Shown here one piece after another: positions 47,688 to 58,228 of a stretch of 64,000 nucleotides of DNA. Source of the stretch: Glaciimonas sp. PCH181 (GTDB lineage Bacteria; Pseudomonadota; Gammaproteobacteria; Burkholderiales; Burkholderiaceae_D); NCBI RefSeq assembly GCF_003056055.1, contig NZ_PYFP01000001.1:1240001-1304000 (forward strand). The letters run 5' to 3'. The notes beneath the pieces are model-generated. The model searched no databases, was not told the origin of the DNA, and saw nothing but the letters and a program-made list of their open reading frames with translations. The translations under genes were made by a program, and so were the position numbers. Numbering within the stretch: the stretch's first letter is position 1; every line of letters begins with the position of its first letter.

Positions 47688-48404
47688 CTAAACGTGGACC
47701 AGCGTGCCTTCATCCTCGCCCATAATCACACGCCGCAATGCGCCAGGTTTATTAATAGAAAATACCTTAATTGGCAATTTCTGATCCCGACATAATGCAA
47801 ATGCGGTGGCATCCATTACTTGCAAATGTTTAGTAATGACCTCGTCGAACGAGATAGTTGTATAACGCGTTGCGGTTGGGTCTTTTTGTGGGTCAGCGCT
47901 ATATACACCATCGACTTTAGTCGCTTTAAGTACAATTTCTGCACCGATTTCTGAACCGCGCAATGCGGCAGCAGTATCAGTCGTAAAAAATGGATTCCCA
48001 GTTCCGGCTGCAAAGATAACAATTTTATCTTCTTCCAGATACTGCAAGGCCTTTGGTCGCACATATGGCTCGACCACTTGCTCAATACTGATCGCTGACA
48101 TAACACGTGCAGTCAATCCTGCCTGCCGCATCGCGTCAGCTAAAGCCAGCGAATTCATCACGGTGGCCAACATTCCCATGTAATCAGCAGTCGCCCGATC
48201 CATTCCCTGCGCACCCGGTGCTACACCTCGGAAAATATTTCCGCCGCCGATCACTATCGCCAGCTCTACGCCCAGAGCGGCAATTTCAGCAACGTCCGCA
48301 ACCATCCGATCAATGGTCACTCGATTAATGCCATAGGCATCTTCACCCATCAGGGCTTCACCGGAGAGCTTAAGGAGAACACGCTTATATGCTGGTTTGG
48401 TCAT
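47688..48404 (-). CDS. pyrH: Uridylate kinase
   Basis: A 238-residue UMP kinase of the amino-acid-kinase fold, allosterically regulated hexamer. [20 protein letters not shown] and [20 protein letters not shown] bind ATP and [23 protein letters not shown] is conserved. ATG 48404 is preceded by AAGGA; an upstream frame to 48437 is unsupported. Confidence 0.97.
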   Translation of the reverse strand: MTKPAYKRVLLKLSGEALMGEDAYGINRVTIDRMVADVAEIAALGVELAIVIGGGNIFRGVAPGAQGMDRATADYMGMLATVMNSLALADAMRQAGLTARVMSAISIEQVVEPYVRPKALQYLEEDKIVIFAAGTGNPFFTTDTAAALRGSEIGAEIVLKATKVDGVYSADPQKDPTATRYTTISFDEVITKHLQVMDATAFALCRDQKLPIKVFSINKPGALRRVIMGEDEGTLVHV

Positions 48405-48638
48405 GGTCTGAGTCCTTCGATCTATTCCGATTAACAATTTAATTATTACGTATTTTTATTATCCCGTCGGCTTGATGACGATGCTATTTTGAAGACGAAT
48501 CGCATCGCAATCAACGGCCAGCGCAGTGTGCAAATTTCCGGGTTATTGCAAACTAGCTAACACGCACGCGCCTAACAGATTCCTTAGGCCGCCACTTAGT
48601 TCGCATAAAGCACAAAAAAATCCCGACAACCAAAAAAA

Positions 48639-48654
48639 CGGGCCTTGCGGCCCG
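48639..48654 (-). terminator. Terminator of tsf
   Basis: CGGGCC, a four-base loop and GGCCCG, followed on the minus strand by seven T (48638-48632). A textbook rho-independent terminator 14 bases after tsf. Confidence 0.9.
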
Positions 48655-48668
48655 CTATTTCTTATTAC

Positions 48669-49550
48669 TTAAGCTTGTTTGGCAGCAGCAACAGTTGCTG
48701 CAACCTCTGCTGCAAAGTCGTCTACTTTTTTCTCAATGCCTTCACCCACCACAAACATCGCAAATGACTTGACGCTGGAATTTGCTTCTTTCAGCATTTG
48801 CTCAACGGTTTGCTTGTCATTCTTGACGAAAGATTGATTTAACAGAGAAACTTCTTTCAAGAATTTCTGTACCGAACCTTCGATCATTTTTGCAGCGATC
48901 TCAGCAGGCTTACCGGATTCAGCGGCCTTCAACGTTGCAACCGAGCGCTCTTTTTCGATCAGCTCTGCAGGCACTTGATCCGACGATAGCGATACCGGCT
49001 TCATGGCTGCGATGTGCATGGCAACATCTTTACCGACTTGCTCGTTCGCGCCATCATACTCGACCATTACACCAATGCTGGTGCCGTGCAAGTAAGATGC
49101 CAATTTAACGCTCGTTTCAAAACGACGAAAACGACGAATCGACATATTTTCACCAATACGGCCGATCAATTCTGCACGTTTTGATTCGACAGTACCACCA
49201 TTCAAAGGCAAAGCTGACAACGCAGCAACATCGGCTGGATTGTTTTCTGCGACCAATTTAGCGCAGGCATTTGCCAGTGCAATGAACTCGTCATTTTTAG
49301 TAACAAAGTCAGTTTCGCAGTTAATTTCTACCAGTGCACCAACACCGCCAGCGATAAAGGCTGAAACAACGCCTTCTGCAGTAATACGGGAAGCTGCTTT
49401 AGATGCTTTGCCGCCCAACTTAACGCGCAGAATTTCTTCTGCTTTGACCATATCGCCTTCGGCTTCGGTCAATGCTTTTTTACATTCCATCATCGGCGCA
49501 TCAGTCTTTGCGCGCAGCTCACCAACCTGTGCTGCAGTAATTACTGCCAT
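48669..49550 (-). CDS. tsf: Elongation factor Ts
   Basis: A 293-residue guanine nucleotide exchange factor for EF-Tu. [20 protein letters not shown] and [19 protein letters not shown] form the N-terminal UBA-like domain; [10 protein letters not shown] is the conserved EF-Tu contact (Thr-Asp-Phe-Val). Ends in an Ala-rich tail. Follows rpsB with an intervening hairpin, the usual pair. Confidence 0.97.
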   Translation of the reverse strand: MAVITAAQVGELRAKTDAPMMECKKALTEAEGDMVKAEEILRVKLGGKASKAASRITAEGVVSAFIAGGVGALVEINCETDFVTKNDEFIALANACAKLVAENNPADVAALSALPLNGGTVESKRAELIGRIGENMSIRRFRRFETSVKLASYLHGTSIGVMVEYDGANEQVGKDVAMHIAAMKPVSLSSDQVPAELIEKERSVATLKAAESGKPAEIAAKMIEGSVQKFLKEVSLLNQSFVKNDKQTVEQMLKEANSSVKSFAMFVVGEGIEKKVDDFAAEVAATVAAAKQA

Positions 49551-49685
49551 TTCATTCTCCTAGATCAATCGGTACAAACTTGCCGCATTCGTCAACATTC
49601 GTCATTCATCACTTAAACGATCGACGCGCTCCAGCTAACAATCACTTGTACCATCAGTCAAAAATTATTCGGTTATACAAAAAAA

Positions 49686-49702
49686 GGGGCAATCGCTGCC
49701 CC
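49686..49702 (-). terminator. Hairpin between rpsB and tsf
   Basis: GGGGCA and TGCCCC form a stem extended by flanking A/T pairs. On the minus strand TTTTTTTG follows. It probably ends part of the rpsB transcript and sets the rpsB:tsf ratio. Confidence 0.75.
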
Positions 49703-49739
49703 CTTTTATTGTTGAAGTGTATTACTTCAATCTCAGGAT

Positions 49740-50492
49740 TTACGCCTGTGCGTTGTTTACCTCAACGAACTCATCAGCGTTACCTTTGATCAGTTCAACT
49801 ACTTCATTGACGGCGCTAGCACGGCCTTCAATGATTGCATCTGCAACACCACGTGCGTACAAAGCGATTGCTTTAGACGAATCATCGTTACCAGGAATAA
49901 TGTAAGTTACGCCTTCTGGTGAGTGGTTAGTATCGACCACGCCGATAACCGGGATACCCAGTTTTGCGGCTTCAGTGATTGCGCCTTTGTGATAGCCAAC
50001 GTCGATAACAAAGATTGCGTCAGGAATACCGCCCATATCTTTAATACCGCCGATAGCTTTTTGCAGCTTGATCATTTCGCGCTGGAACATCAAACCTTCT
50101 TTTTTGCTCAGGTTCTCAACTGAACCGTCAGCAATCGATGCTTCCATTTCTTTCAGGCGCTTGATTGAAGTCTTGATCGTTTTGAAGTTAGTCAGCATGC
50201 CGCCCAACCAACGTTGATCAACGAATGGCGAACCTGAACGTGCAGCTTCAGCAGCAATGATTTCGCGCGCTTGACGCTTGGTGCCGACAAACAGGATGTT
50301 GCCGCGATTGGATGACAATTGGCGAATATACTTCATCGCCTCTTGATACATACCAAGGGTTTTTTCCAGATTGACGATGTGAATTTTGTTGCGGTGACCG
50401 AAGATGTACGGTGCCATCTTTGGATTCCAAAAACGAGTTTGGTGACCGAAATGGACGCCGGCTTCCAGCATTTCTAACATTGTTACTGACAT
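49740..50492 (-). CDS. rpsB: Small ribosomal subunit protein uS2
   Basis: A 250-residue ribosomal protein. [40 protein letters not shown] and [20 protein letters not shown] are diagnostic. ATG 50492 is preceded by GGAG; a longer frame to 50531 is unsupported. Leads the tsf-pyrH-frr block; a promoter lies about 165 bases upstream. Confidence 0.97.
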   Translation of the reverse strand: MSVTMLEMLEAGVHFGHQTRFWNPKMAPYIFGHRNKIHIVNLEKTLGMYQEAMKYIRQLSSNRGNILFVGTKRQAREIIAAEAARSGSPFVDQRWLGGMLTNFKTIKTSIKRLKEMEASIADGSVENLSKKEGLMFQREMIKLQKAIGGIKDMGGIPDAIFVIDVGYHKGAITEAAKLGIPVIGVVDTNHSPEGVTYIIPGNDDSSKAIALYARGVADAIIEGRASAVNEVVELIKGNADEFVEVNNAQA

Positions 50493-50656
50493 AATTTTCT
50501 CCAGGGTTGGGTCTGGAATCTGCTCAGTCACCAGTCTTGTAAAACAAGAAAGGCACCCTTTTCGAGCGGATTCGCGATTTAAAACAACGAGTTACTGCAA
50601 CATACTTGGTGTACAAATTACTACTTCGCATGAATACCAATTCAGGCTAGCCGGAG

Positions 50657-50686
50657 ATTCTACCCTAAAACAAGGTAATCCTTCAA
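50657..50686 (-). promoter_or_regulatory. rpsB: Probable rpsB promoter
   Basis: On the minus strand TTGAAG (50686-50681), an 18-base spacer and TAGAAT (50662-50657). It gives a leader of about 150 bases, long enough for S2 autoregulation, though no known leader fold was confirmed. It abuts the divergent map promoter. Confidence 0.55.
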
Positions 50687-50689
50687 GTC

Positions 50690-50716
50690 TTGCATCCCCC
50701 TAGTCTCGTCTATAAT
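50690..50716 (+). promoter_or_regulatory. map: Probable map promoter
   Basis: TTGCAT (50690-50695), a 15-base spacer and a perfect TATAAT (50711-50716). It is back to back with the rpsB promoter. Confidence 0.55.
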
Positions 50717-50823
50717 CTATCTTTATTCAGGTCCGCCGCAAAATCTCTGATTTTGTTGGTTTTGCCTCCCCTTTTACGTTTCTGCGAACGCAAGTTTGCA
50801 ATTTCATATCAAATTACCTACCT

Positions 50824-51645
50824 ATGTCCTCAATTTCCATTAAAACGCCTGAAGATATCGCCGGCATGCGCATTGCTGGCAAGCTTGCCTCTGAAGTGCT
50901 TGATTACATTACGCCGCACGTCAAAGTTGGCGTGACGACCGGCGAACTTGATCGCCTTTGCCACGAGTACATGATGAATGTGCAAGGCACCATCCCGGCA
51001 CCGCTGAATTATTGCCCACCAGGCTACACGCCCTATCCGAAGGCCATCTGCACGTCGGTAAACGACGTCATCTGCCATGGTATTCCGGGCGACAAAGTGT
51101 TAAAAAATGGCGACGTAGTGAATCTTGACATTACGGTCATTAAAGATGGCTACCATGGCGATACCAGCCGGATGTTTTATGCTGGCGAACCATCAATCAT
51201 GGCCAAACGCCTCGGCGACATCACCTACGAATGTATGTGGCTAGGGATTGCCAAAATCAAACCAGGCGCGCATTTAGGCGATATTGGCCACGTGATTCAA
51301 CAGCATGCAGAAAAAGCTGGCTACAGCGTGGTTCGCGAGTTTTGTGGACATGGAATCGGTAAAGTCTTCCATGAAGAGCCACAAGTTCTGCATTACGGTC
51401 GCCCCGGCACACTTGAGAGACTAGAAGCCGGGATGATTTTTACGGTCGAGCCGATGATCAATGCCGGACGTCGCGACATTCGCGAAATGGGCGATGGCTG
51501 GACTATCCGCACCAAAGACCGTAGTTTGTCAGCGCAGTGGGAACATACCGTGCTGGTGACCGAAACGGGCTATGAAATCCTGACAACATCGGCTGGCGCA
51601 CCGCCGCCACCGGCATTTATTACACCAGTCGTTACTGCCGCATAA
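50824..51645 (+). CDS. map: Methionine aminopeptidase type I
   Basis: A 273-residue metalloenzyme that removes the initiator Met. Metal ligands are in VVNLDITVIKDGYHGDTSRM (two Asp), FCGHGIGKVFHEEP (His), FTVEPMIN (Glu) and QWEHTVLV (Glu). CHGIPGDKVL carries the conserved substrate His region. A strong terminator follows. Divergent from rpsB, as in many proteobacteria. Confidence 0.97.
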   Translation: MSSISIKTPEDIAGMRIAGKLASEVLDYITPHVKVGVTTGELDRLCHEYMMNVQGTIPAPLNYCPPGYTPYPKAICTSVNDVICHGIPGDKVLKNGDVVNLDITVIKDGYHGDTSRMFYAGEPSIMAKRLGDITYECMWLGIAKIKPGAHLGDIGHVIQQHAEKAGYSVVREFCGHGIGKVFHEEPQVLHYGRPGTLERLEAGMIFTVEPMINAGRRDIREMGDGWTIRTKDRSLSAQWEHTVLVTETGYEILTTSAGAPPPPAFITPVVTAA

Positions 51646-51665
51646 TCTTTTCATGCCCATTAACT

Positions 51666-51689
51666 GAAAGGCGCGTTGATGCGCCTTTC
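51666..51689 (+). terminator. Terminator of map
   Basis: GAAAGGCGC and GCGCCTTTC around a six-base loop, then AAAATTTTT. It lies 20 bases after the map stop. Confidence 0.85.
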
Positions 51690-51778
51690 AAAATTTTTAC
51701 AATGGATTTTTTTGCAATACATTTGGAATTCGAGTAATACTTCTGGCAATTGCCCCACTCCCCGCCCACTGCGCAGCT

Positions 51779-54331
51779 ATGCCGACACTTGCCAAAACCT
51801 TAAAAAATCAACTCAGAAATGAACGGCAGGCAGTCATCACTGCTTTTTTAGAAGACGGCAAACCAGAGCCGCTTCTCAAGCAATTAAGGCAAAGTGTTGA
51901 CACAGCATTAACTTTGGCATGGAAAGTATTACAGCTGCCCGCCTCCGCTGCATTAGTTGCCGTAGGCGGTTATGGGCGTGGTGAGTTATTTCCTTATTCC
52001 GACGTTGACCTCTTGATATTGTTGGATGCTGCACCGGATGCCCAATTAAAAAATAGCCTGGAACAACTAGTCCAATTATTTTGGGACATCGGCCTGGAAA
52101 TTGGCCACAGCATCCGTACCATCGACGAATGCATGACCGAAGCAGCAGCGGATATCACAGTAAAAACCAGCCTGCTAGAAGCCCGACTGGTCACCGGCAA
52201 CAAGCGCCTGTTCAGCGCGTTACAAGAACGCTATAACGCCGCGATGGACCCGCGTGCTTTTTTTCAGGCAAAAAAACTGGAAATGCGCCAGCGCCATGTA
52301 AAGTTTGAAGATACAGCTTACAGTCTTGAGCCAAACTGCAAGGAAAGTCCGGGCGGTCTGCGCGATTTACAAGTCATTTTATGGGTGGCAAAAGCTGCTG
52401 GCCTAGGCGATTCGTGGAGCAAACTCGCCAAGCGGTCGCTTATTACCGCGGCTGAAGCGCGACAGTTGACCCAAAAAGAACGCGCTTTTAAAGATATCCG
52501 TATTCGCTTGCATATCTATACCAACCGGCGTGAAGATCGCCTGGTTTTCGATGTCCAGACACCGATTGCGGAGACGCTTGGCTTCAAAACGACGGAAACC
52601 CGGCGCGCCAGTGAATATCTGATGCAGCGGTATTACTGGGCTGCCAAAGCAGTGACCCAGCTGAATCTGGTTCTCTTGCAAAATATCGAAGCGCAGCTGT
52701 TTCCACAACCTATCGTTCCGCAGCCGATCAATGAGCGCTTCAATCAAATCAACGGACTGATTGATATCGCCAGCGAGGATCAGTTCGAGGTCACGCCATC
52801 GAGCATGCTAGAGCTATTTCTGCTGATCGCACAGGATATCCATATCAGGGATATGACCGTGCGTACGCGTCGCGCGCTATGGCATGCACGCTTAAAAATC
52901 GATACCGCGTTCCGCCGCAATCCCTACAATCGGTCATTATTTCTACAGATTATTCAAGCACCGCAAGGCATTACACATGCATTACGAGCGATGAACCAGA
53001 CCGGGATTCTGGGGCGCTATCTTCCTAACTTTCGGCGTATTGTCGGGCAGATGCAGCATGATCTGTTTCATGTCTACACCGTCGATCAGCATATCCTGAT
53101 GGTGGTGCGAAATGTACGCCGCTTCACCATGAGCGAGCACGCACATGAGTATCCGTTTTGTAGTCAATTGATTGCGAACTTTTCGCGCCCATGGATACTG
53201 TATGTCGCTGCCTTGTTCCACGATATCGCCAAAGGTCGTGGCGGTGATCATTCGCAATTAGGCATGGCGGATGCCAGACAATTTTGCCAGCAGCATGGCA
53301 TATCCGAGGAAGACACAGAACTCGTTGTGTTTCTGGTGCAGCAGCATTTAACGATGTCACACGTAGCGCAAAAGCAGGACATGTCGGATCCCGATGTCAT
53401 TCTGAGTTTCGTCAATACGGTAAAAGATGAGCGCCATCTGACAGCGCTTTACTTGCTGACGGTGGCCGATATTCGCGGCACCAGCCCTAAAGTGTGGAAC
53501 GCCTGGAAAGGCAAACTGCTGGAAGATTTATATCGCATCACGTTACGTGTTTTAGGTGGCGAAACGCCCTCCACCGACCGTGAATTAAAGAATACGCAAG
53601 AAGATGCAATGCGCACGTTGCGGCTGTATGGCCTGCCCAATGATGCGCATGAGCCTTTGTGGAAGCAGTTGGATGTCGCGTACTTTTTACGCCACGACGC
53701 ACCAGATATCGCATGGCAGACACGTTCTTTTTATACACTGGTCGACAGCCCAAAACCTATCGTCAAAGCCAGACTAGCCCCGATTGGTGAAGGCTTGCAG
53801 GTCGCTGTTTACACAAGAGATGAAGCCGATTTATTCGCGCGTATTTGCAGTTACTTCGACAGCAAGAATTTCAGCATTCTGGATGCCAAAATTCATACAA
53901 CCAAGCACGGTTATGCACTGGATACATTTCTATTAAGTGCGCCATTATTTGCGAAGCACTACCGCGATATCATTAACTTGATTGAGCATGAACTGACGAC
54001 GCAACTGGAAGCACGTGGCCCGCTGCCAGCACCGACGCAAGGACGCTTATCCCGTCTGTCGCGCACCTTTCCGGTGACACCGACAGTGGATCTTCGTCCT
54101 GACGATCGGGGGCAGTATTATCTGCTGGCGATTACGGCGAATGATCGAGCTGGTCTGCTGTATTTGATTGCTAACGTGCTGGCGAAATACAAGATTAATT
54201 TGCATACGGCGAAGATTATGACGTTGGGGGAACGCGTCGAAGACGTGTTTTTGGTTGATGGCAGCGCGCTCAACCATAGTCGTAGCCAGTTACAACTCGA
54301 AACCGATTTGCTGGATGCATTGCAGATTTAA
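51779..54331 (+). CDS. glnD: PII uridylyltransferase / uridylyl-removing enzyme
   Basis: An 850-residue bifunctional nitrogen sensor that uridylylates PII when glutamine is low and removes the group when it is high. Nucleotidyltransferase motif: VGGYGRGELFPYSDVDLLIL. HD hydrolase motif: AALFHDIAKGRGGDHSQLG. Two ACT domains lie at the C-terminus (VAVYTRDEADLFARICSYFD; LAITANDRAGLLYLIANVLA). Length is typical. In an organism with cyanophycin genes this links nitrogen status to storage, though that link is inference. Confidence 0.96.
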   Translation: MPTLAKTLKNQLRNERQAVITAFLEDGKPEPLLKQLRQSVDTALTLAWKVLQLPASAALVAVGGYGRGELFPYSDVDLLILLDAAPDAQLKNSLEQLVQLFWDIGLEIGHSIRTIDECMTEAAADITVKTSLLEARLVTGNKRLFSALQERYNAAMDPRAFFQAKKLEMRQRHVKFEDTAYSLEPNCKESPGGLRDLQVILWVAKAAGLGDSWSKLAKRSLITAAEARQLTQKERAFKDIRIRLHIYTNRREDRLVFDVQTPIAETLGFKTTETRRASEYLMQRYYWAAKAVTQLNLVLLQNIEAQLFPQPIVPQPINERFNQINGLIDIASEDQFEVTPSSMLELFLLIAQDIHIRDMTVRTRRALWHARLKIDTAFRRNPYNRSLFLQIIQAPQGITHALRAMNQTGILGRYLPNFRRIVGQMQHDLFHVYTVDQHILMVVRNVRRFTMSEHAHEYPFCSQLIANFSRPWILYVAALFHDIAKGRGGDHSQLGMADARQFCQQHGISEEDTELVVFLVQQHLTMSHVAQKQDMSDPDVILSFVNTVKDERHLTALYLLTVADIRGTSPKVWNAWKGKLLEDLYRITLRVLGGETPSTDRELKNTQEDAMRTLRLYGLPNDAHEPLWKQLDVAYFLRHDAPDIAWQTRSFYTLVDSPKPIVKARLAPIGEGLQVAVYTRDEADLFARICSYFDSKNFSILDAKIHTTKHGYALDTFLLSAPLFAKHYRDIINLIEHELTTQLEARGPLPAPTQGRLSRLSRTFPVTPTVDLRPDDRGQYYLLAITANDRAGLLYLIANVLAKYKINLHTAKIMTLGERVEDVFLVDGSALNHSRSQLQLETDLLDALQI

Positions 54332-54530
54332 GCGGTGTGCTTGAACGCTTTAAGATATATACGACTCATGCAGAATTGCTTTTTTCAAAGCGTGCCAATA
54401 AAAGCTGGTAAGGTCACGTTGACCAATGTGGGGCTGTTTGCGCAGCACCGCCAATTGCAATAAAAAGTATGTTTTTGCTAGAGAGTTTTACGCAGTCCAA
54501 CCTTTTTCTATTTAACTATTTTTGTATCTC

Positions 54531-55277
54531 ATGACTGAACCACTACGCCTTTCCAAACGCATGTCCGAACTCGGTCTTTGTTCACGCCGCGAGGCCGATG
54601 AATGGATCGCCCGTGGCTGGGTTCGCGTCGATGGCGTCATCATTTCCGAACTGGGCAGTAAAGTTCTGCCGCACCAACATGTGACAGTCGAACGCCAGGC
54701 CAGCGCCGAACAAGCCAGGCGCGTGACTATTCTGATTAACAAACCAATGGGTTACGTCAGCGGGCAGGCGGAAGATGGTTACAAACCGGCTGTAGTTCTT
54801 GTGAATGCGGCGAGTCGCTGGAAAGAAGACAAATCCGTGCAGGAATTTCACGGCAGCCAGTTGCGTAACCTTGTCCCTGCTGGGCGCCTTGATATTGACT
54901 CTGTTGGATTGTTGGTGCTGACGCAGGATGGGCGTGTCGCTAAGCAGTTGATTGGTGAAGATTCTGCTATCGATAAAGAGTATTTGGTGCGAGTGGAATA
55001 TCACCACGGTTTGAAATTACCGGCGGAGGATTTACGTCGGTTGAATTTTGGGTTGTCGCTGGATGGTAAGCCGTTGAAGCGGGCCATTGTTAAATGGCAA
55101 AACGAGGATCAGCTCAGTTTTACCTTGAGAGAAGGTAAGAAACGGCAGATTCGCCGGATGTGTGAGGCAGTGGGGTTGAAAGTTACCGGTCTGAAACGTA
55201 TCAGGATTGGGAAGATTACGCTGGGGGATTTACCTACTGGCGAGTGGCGATATTTGAATTTAGATGAAAACTTTTAA
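54531..55277 (+). CDS. rRNA pseudouridine synthase (RsuA/RluB/RluF family)
   Basis: A 248-residue protein with an N-terminal S4 RNA-binding domain (LRLSKRMSELGLCSRREADE) and a RsuA-type catalytic domain. The catalytic Asp is in PAGRLDIDSVGLLVLTQDG, and EGKKRQIRRMCEAVGLKV is the conserved C-terminal motif. It makes pseudouridine in rRNA, probably 23S; RluF versus RluB cannot be settled by eye. ATG 54531 is preferred to the in-frame start at 54522. Confidence 0.9.
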   Translation: MTEPLRLSKRMSELGLCSRREADEWIARGWVRVDGVIISELGSKVLPHQHVTVERQASAEQARRVTILINKPMGYVSGQAEDGYKPAVVLVNAASRWKEDKSVQEFHGSQLRNLVPAGRLDIDSVGLLVLTQDGRVAKQLIGEDSAIDKEYLVRVEYHHGLKLPAEDLRRLNFGLSLDGKPLKRAIVKWQNEDQLSFTLREGKKRQIRRMCEAVGLKVTGLKRIRIGKITLGDLPTGEWRYLNLDENF

Positions 55278-55322
55278 GTGAATTTTTTGTTGTTTGTGTT
55301 TTTTGGATCAATTTTTGTAATT

Positions 55323-55425
55323 GGTTGATTGAGGTTTGGTTTTGTGAGGAGATGGTTCGGTTGGTGTTTCTTAACACGCTTATTAAACATCAGCCGAACC
55401 ATCACCCAACAAACCCTCATCAACC
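55323..55425. repeat. Long imperfect inverted repeat between convergent genes
   Basis: The left arm (55323-55363) and right arm (55391-55425) match over about 35-40 bases with a few gaps and mismatches. The inner parts GATGGTTCGG and CCGAACCATC are perfect. The loop is about 27 bases. It sits between the convergent pseudouridine synthase and DUF1854 genes and would form a strong hairpin in either transcript. It could be a bidirectional terminator or the remnant of a small mobile repeat. Confidence 0.65.
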
Positions 55426-55427
55426 GT

Positions 55428-55910
55428 TTACAAAAACCGATCCAAAATTTTACGACTAACCTTATCCAGCGCGTGCAAATCCCGAATCACAAAATGCACC
55501 CCATGATTATCCGCAATCAACAACGACGCCCCCGCCAACCGACGAATATCCTCCTCGCCTTTTAACGTAAAAGTAGCCTCCCCACGATTCGTAGCAACCG
55601 TCCAGTTGCTGGGCGTCGTGTAACTAGACACATGAAGAATACGGCTAATCTCCGGCATAAACTCACGTCGAGCCAGCTCCTCTTCAACAATCGCCCGCGT
55701 ATCATCGGGCAGCTCACTTAAGCGATCAATCCAAGCCAACTCCTGCCCATTAGCAGCCACCAGCGACAACCCCTCATCCGCAGCGCTAATAGGAAACGCC
55801 CGCACCGGCAGAGCGCCCTCATGCACTTCTCCACTAGCAGAAGTAAACACCAATCGCCCAAAGGCATTACGGCTCAAGCGAAAATCAAAATCTGTCATTT
55901 TTGTCGTCAT
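55428..55910 (-). CDS. DUF1854 protein associated with cyanophycin metabolism
   Basis: A 160-residue protein of the DUF1854 family, whose members sit beside cyanophycin synthetase genes in Burkholderiales. FDFRLSRNAFGRLVFTSASG and RLAGASLLIADNHGVHFVIR, then DLHALDKVSRKILDRFL, are visible features. No membrane segment or signal peptide. Function unknown. It starts two bases after the ABC transporter gene stop, so the two are one transcript and may form a complex. Confidence 0.85.
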   Translation of the reverse strand: MTTKMTDFDFRLSRNAFGRLVFTSASGEVHEGALPVRAFPISAADEGLSLVAANGQELAWIDRLSELPDDTRAIVEEELARREFMPEISRILHVSSYTTPSNWTVATNRGEATFTLKGEEDIRRLAGASLLIADNHGVHFVIRDLHALDKVSRKILDRFL

Positions 55911-55912
55911 CT

Positions 55913-58228
55913 TTATGCGATGCTCTCAACATCTTTGCTAGTGATACCGTTCCAGTTTTGCAATTCCGGCTCTTCATCAACATTCCGTAATTGCGCCTGA
56001 TACAAGCGGTAATAAGCCCCCTCGCTAGCCATCAATTCATCATGATTACCGACTTCAACAATCTCCCCCCGATCCATTACCACTAATCGATCCGCTTTAC
56101 GCAACGTCGATAAACGATGGGCGATAGCTATCGTAGTCCGACCTTGGACCAGATTATCGAGCGCTTTCTGAATCTCTTTTTCAGTGCTAGTGTCGACTGA
56201 AGAAGTCGCCTCATCCATGATCAAGATACGCGGATCAATCAGCAATGCACGCGCAATCGAAATACGCTGACGCTCACCGCCGGACAACGCTTGACCACGC
56301 TCGCCGACCAAAGAATCATAACCTTGCGGCAAACGCAAAATAAACTCATGCGCATGCGCTGCACGGGCCGCAGCGACGATATCTTGACGCGTCGCCTCAG
56401 GTTTGCCATACGCAATATTGTCTGCAATAGTGCCGAAAAACAAGAACGGCTCTTGCAAAACCAACCCAATATTGCGACGGTATTCAGCAATCGGTAGCGA
56501 GCGAATATCAACGCCATCTATCTTAATTGCACCTTCCGACACGTCGTAAAACCGGCAAATCAAGTTAACCAGCGTACTTTTCCCAGACCCACTATGCCCG
56601 ACCAAACCAATCATTTCGCCCGGCTTAATCGACAGATTCACGCCGCGCATCACAGACCGGTTACCGTAGCGAAAACCGATGTCGCGTAATTCGATAGCGC
56701 CTTGAACATTCTCCAGATGCACCGGATTGGCAGGTTCTGGCACGCTCGATACATGATCAAGAATTTCAAAGATGCGCTTTGCGCCAGCAGCCGCTTTTTG
56801 CGTTACTGAAACAATCCGGCTCATGGAATCAAGGCGGGTATAAAAGCGGCCAATATACGCCAGGAAAGCAACCAATACCCCAACGGTAATCTGATTTTGT
56901 GAAACTTGCCAAATACCGAAAGCCCAGACCACCAGCAAGCCTATTTCAGTCAAAAAAGTAACCGTCGGCGTGAACAACGACCAGATTTTATTTACTCTAT
57001 CGTTGACCAGCAAATTATGACGATTGGCTTCTTTAAAACGCGTCGCCTCGCGCTTTTCCTGCGCGAACGCTTTGACTACGCGAATCCCCGGAATCGTATC
57101 GGCCAGCACGTTAGTCACCTCCGACCAGATGCGATCAATTTTTTCAAAGCCGTGACGCAAGCGATCGCGCACCAGATGAATCATCCACGCAATAAATGGC
57201 AATGGCAGCAACGTTACCAGCGCCAGCCATGGATTAATCGAGATCAAAATCGCTGCAGTCATCAGCATCATCAATACATCGATCGCAAAATCGAGCAAAT
57301 GCAATGACAGGAACACGCAAATGCGATCCGACTCCGAACCAATCCGCGCCATCAAATCGCCGGTGCGCTTTCCACCAAAGTATTCTTGTGAGAGTCGCAA
57401 TAGATGTTCGTAAGTCGAGGTCCGCAAATCCGCACCGATGCGCTCACTGACAATCGCCAGAATATAAGTCCGTGCCCAGCCGAGTGTCCATGCCACCAGC
57501 GCCGATCCGAGCAGTCCGGCCATGTAGAGCTTCACCAGGCCAACATCGATCGGCTTCCCGTTTTGATAAGGAATCAGGATGTTGTCCATCAAAGGCAGGG
57601 TTAAGTAAGGCGGCACTAATGTCGCGGCGGTGGATGCCAGAGTCAGCAAAAAACCCGCGATCAATGACCATTTATACGGTTTGGCAAAGCGCACCAGGCG
57701 GAATAATGCCCAACGCGAAGACGCCTCTTCCTTTTTTTCAGGGCAGATGGCGCAGTCGTCTTCGCCCGGCGGCAAAGGTGCCTGACATTGTGGGCAGACT
57801 CCCTCGTCCAGCCGCTCGACTGATCGGCCCGATAAACGCGCCTGTAATTGCCGGTCGAAGTGATTGATCAGGCGCAATGCGATGACATTTAGGCCCAGGG
57901 TATAGCGCCAACTCGCCAGACGTTGCCGGGGATCAACTAATTCAAGACTACCGATACCGGCGTGATCGTGATGGCGTAATGAAAGCCCGTCGTAGTAATC
58001 GCACTGATACCACTCAGATTCACCGCGCATTTTCGCCAGAATACGTCGATCAGTCACAACTACCAAACCACGCGTAAAATGTAGCGCAGCATCAATATCC
58101 ACCTCTAGCCAGGCGGCAACTTTCTCTTCAGAGGCTAATTGCGACTGTACGTCCGCACGCCAATTGCCCGGCAAAGATTGGATCGTGTTATTAGATTGGG
58201 AAGTAAGACTGAATAATTCTCTTGTCAT
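55913..58228 (-). CDS. ABC exporter with zinc ribbon, cyanophycin-associated
   Basis: A 771-residue fused ABC transporter. Residues 1-140 form a soluble domain; a zinc ribbon follows with CPQC (145-148) and CAIC (159-162). Then a six-helix exporter membrane domain (LIAGFLLTLASTAATLVPPY) and an ATPase domain with Walker A GLVGHSGSGKST, signature LSGGERQRISIARALL and Walker B ILIMDEATSS. ATG 58228 is chosen; the frame extends to 58279 without support. It is divergent from the cyanophycin synthetases and coupled to DUF1854. The substrate is unknown; export or import of cyanophycin-derived peptides is only a guess. Confidence 0.85.
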   Translation of the reverse strand: MTRELFSLTSQSNNTIQSLPGNWRADVQSQLASEEKVAAWLEVDIDAALHFTRGLVVVTDRRILAKMRGESEWYQCDYYDGLSLRHHDHAGIGSLELVDPRQRLASWRYTLGLNVIALRLINHFDRQLQARLSGRSVERLDEGVCPQCQAPLPPGEDDCAICPEKKEEASSRWALFRLVRFAKPYKWSLIAGFLLTLASTAATLVPPYLTLPLMDNILIPYQNGKPIDVGLVKLYMAGLLGSALVAWTLGWARTYILAIVSERIGADLRTSTYEHLLRLSQEYFGGKRTGDLMARIGSESDRICVFLSLHLLDFAIDVLMMLMTAAILISINPWLALVTLLPLPFIAWMIHLVRDRLRHGFEKIDRIWSEVTNVLADTIPGIRVVKAFAQEKREATRFKEANRHNLLVNDRVNKIWSLFTPTVTFLTEIGLLVVWAFGIWQVSQNQITVGVLVAFLAYIGRFYTRLDSMSRIVSVTQKAAAGAKRIFEILDHVSSVPEPANPVHLENVQGAIELRDIGFRYGNRSVMRGVNLSIKPGEMIGLVGHSGSGKSTLVNLICRFYDVSEGAIKIDGVDIRSLPIAEYRRNIGLVLQEPFLFFGTIADNIAYGKPEATRQDIVAAARAAHAHEFILRLPQGYDSLVGERGQALSGGERQRISIARALLIDPRILIMDEATSSVDTSTEKEIQKALDNLVQGRTTIAIAHRLSTLRKADRLVVMDRGEIVEVGNHDELMASEGAYYRLYQAQLRNVDEEPELQNWNGITSKDVESIA

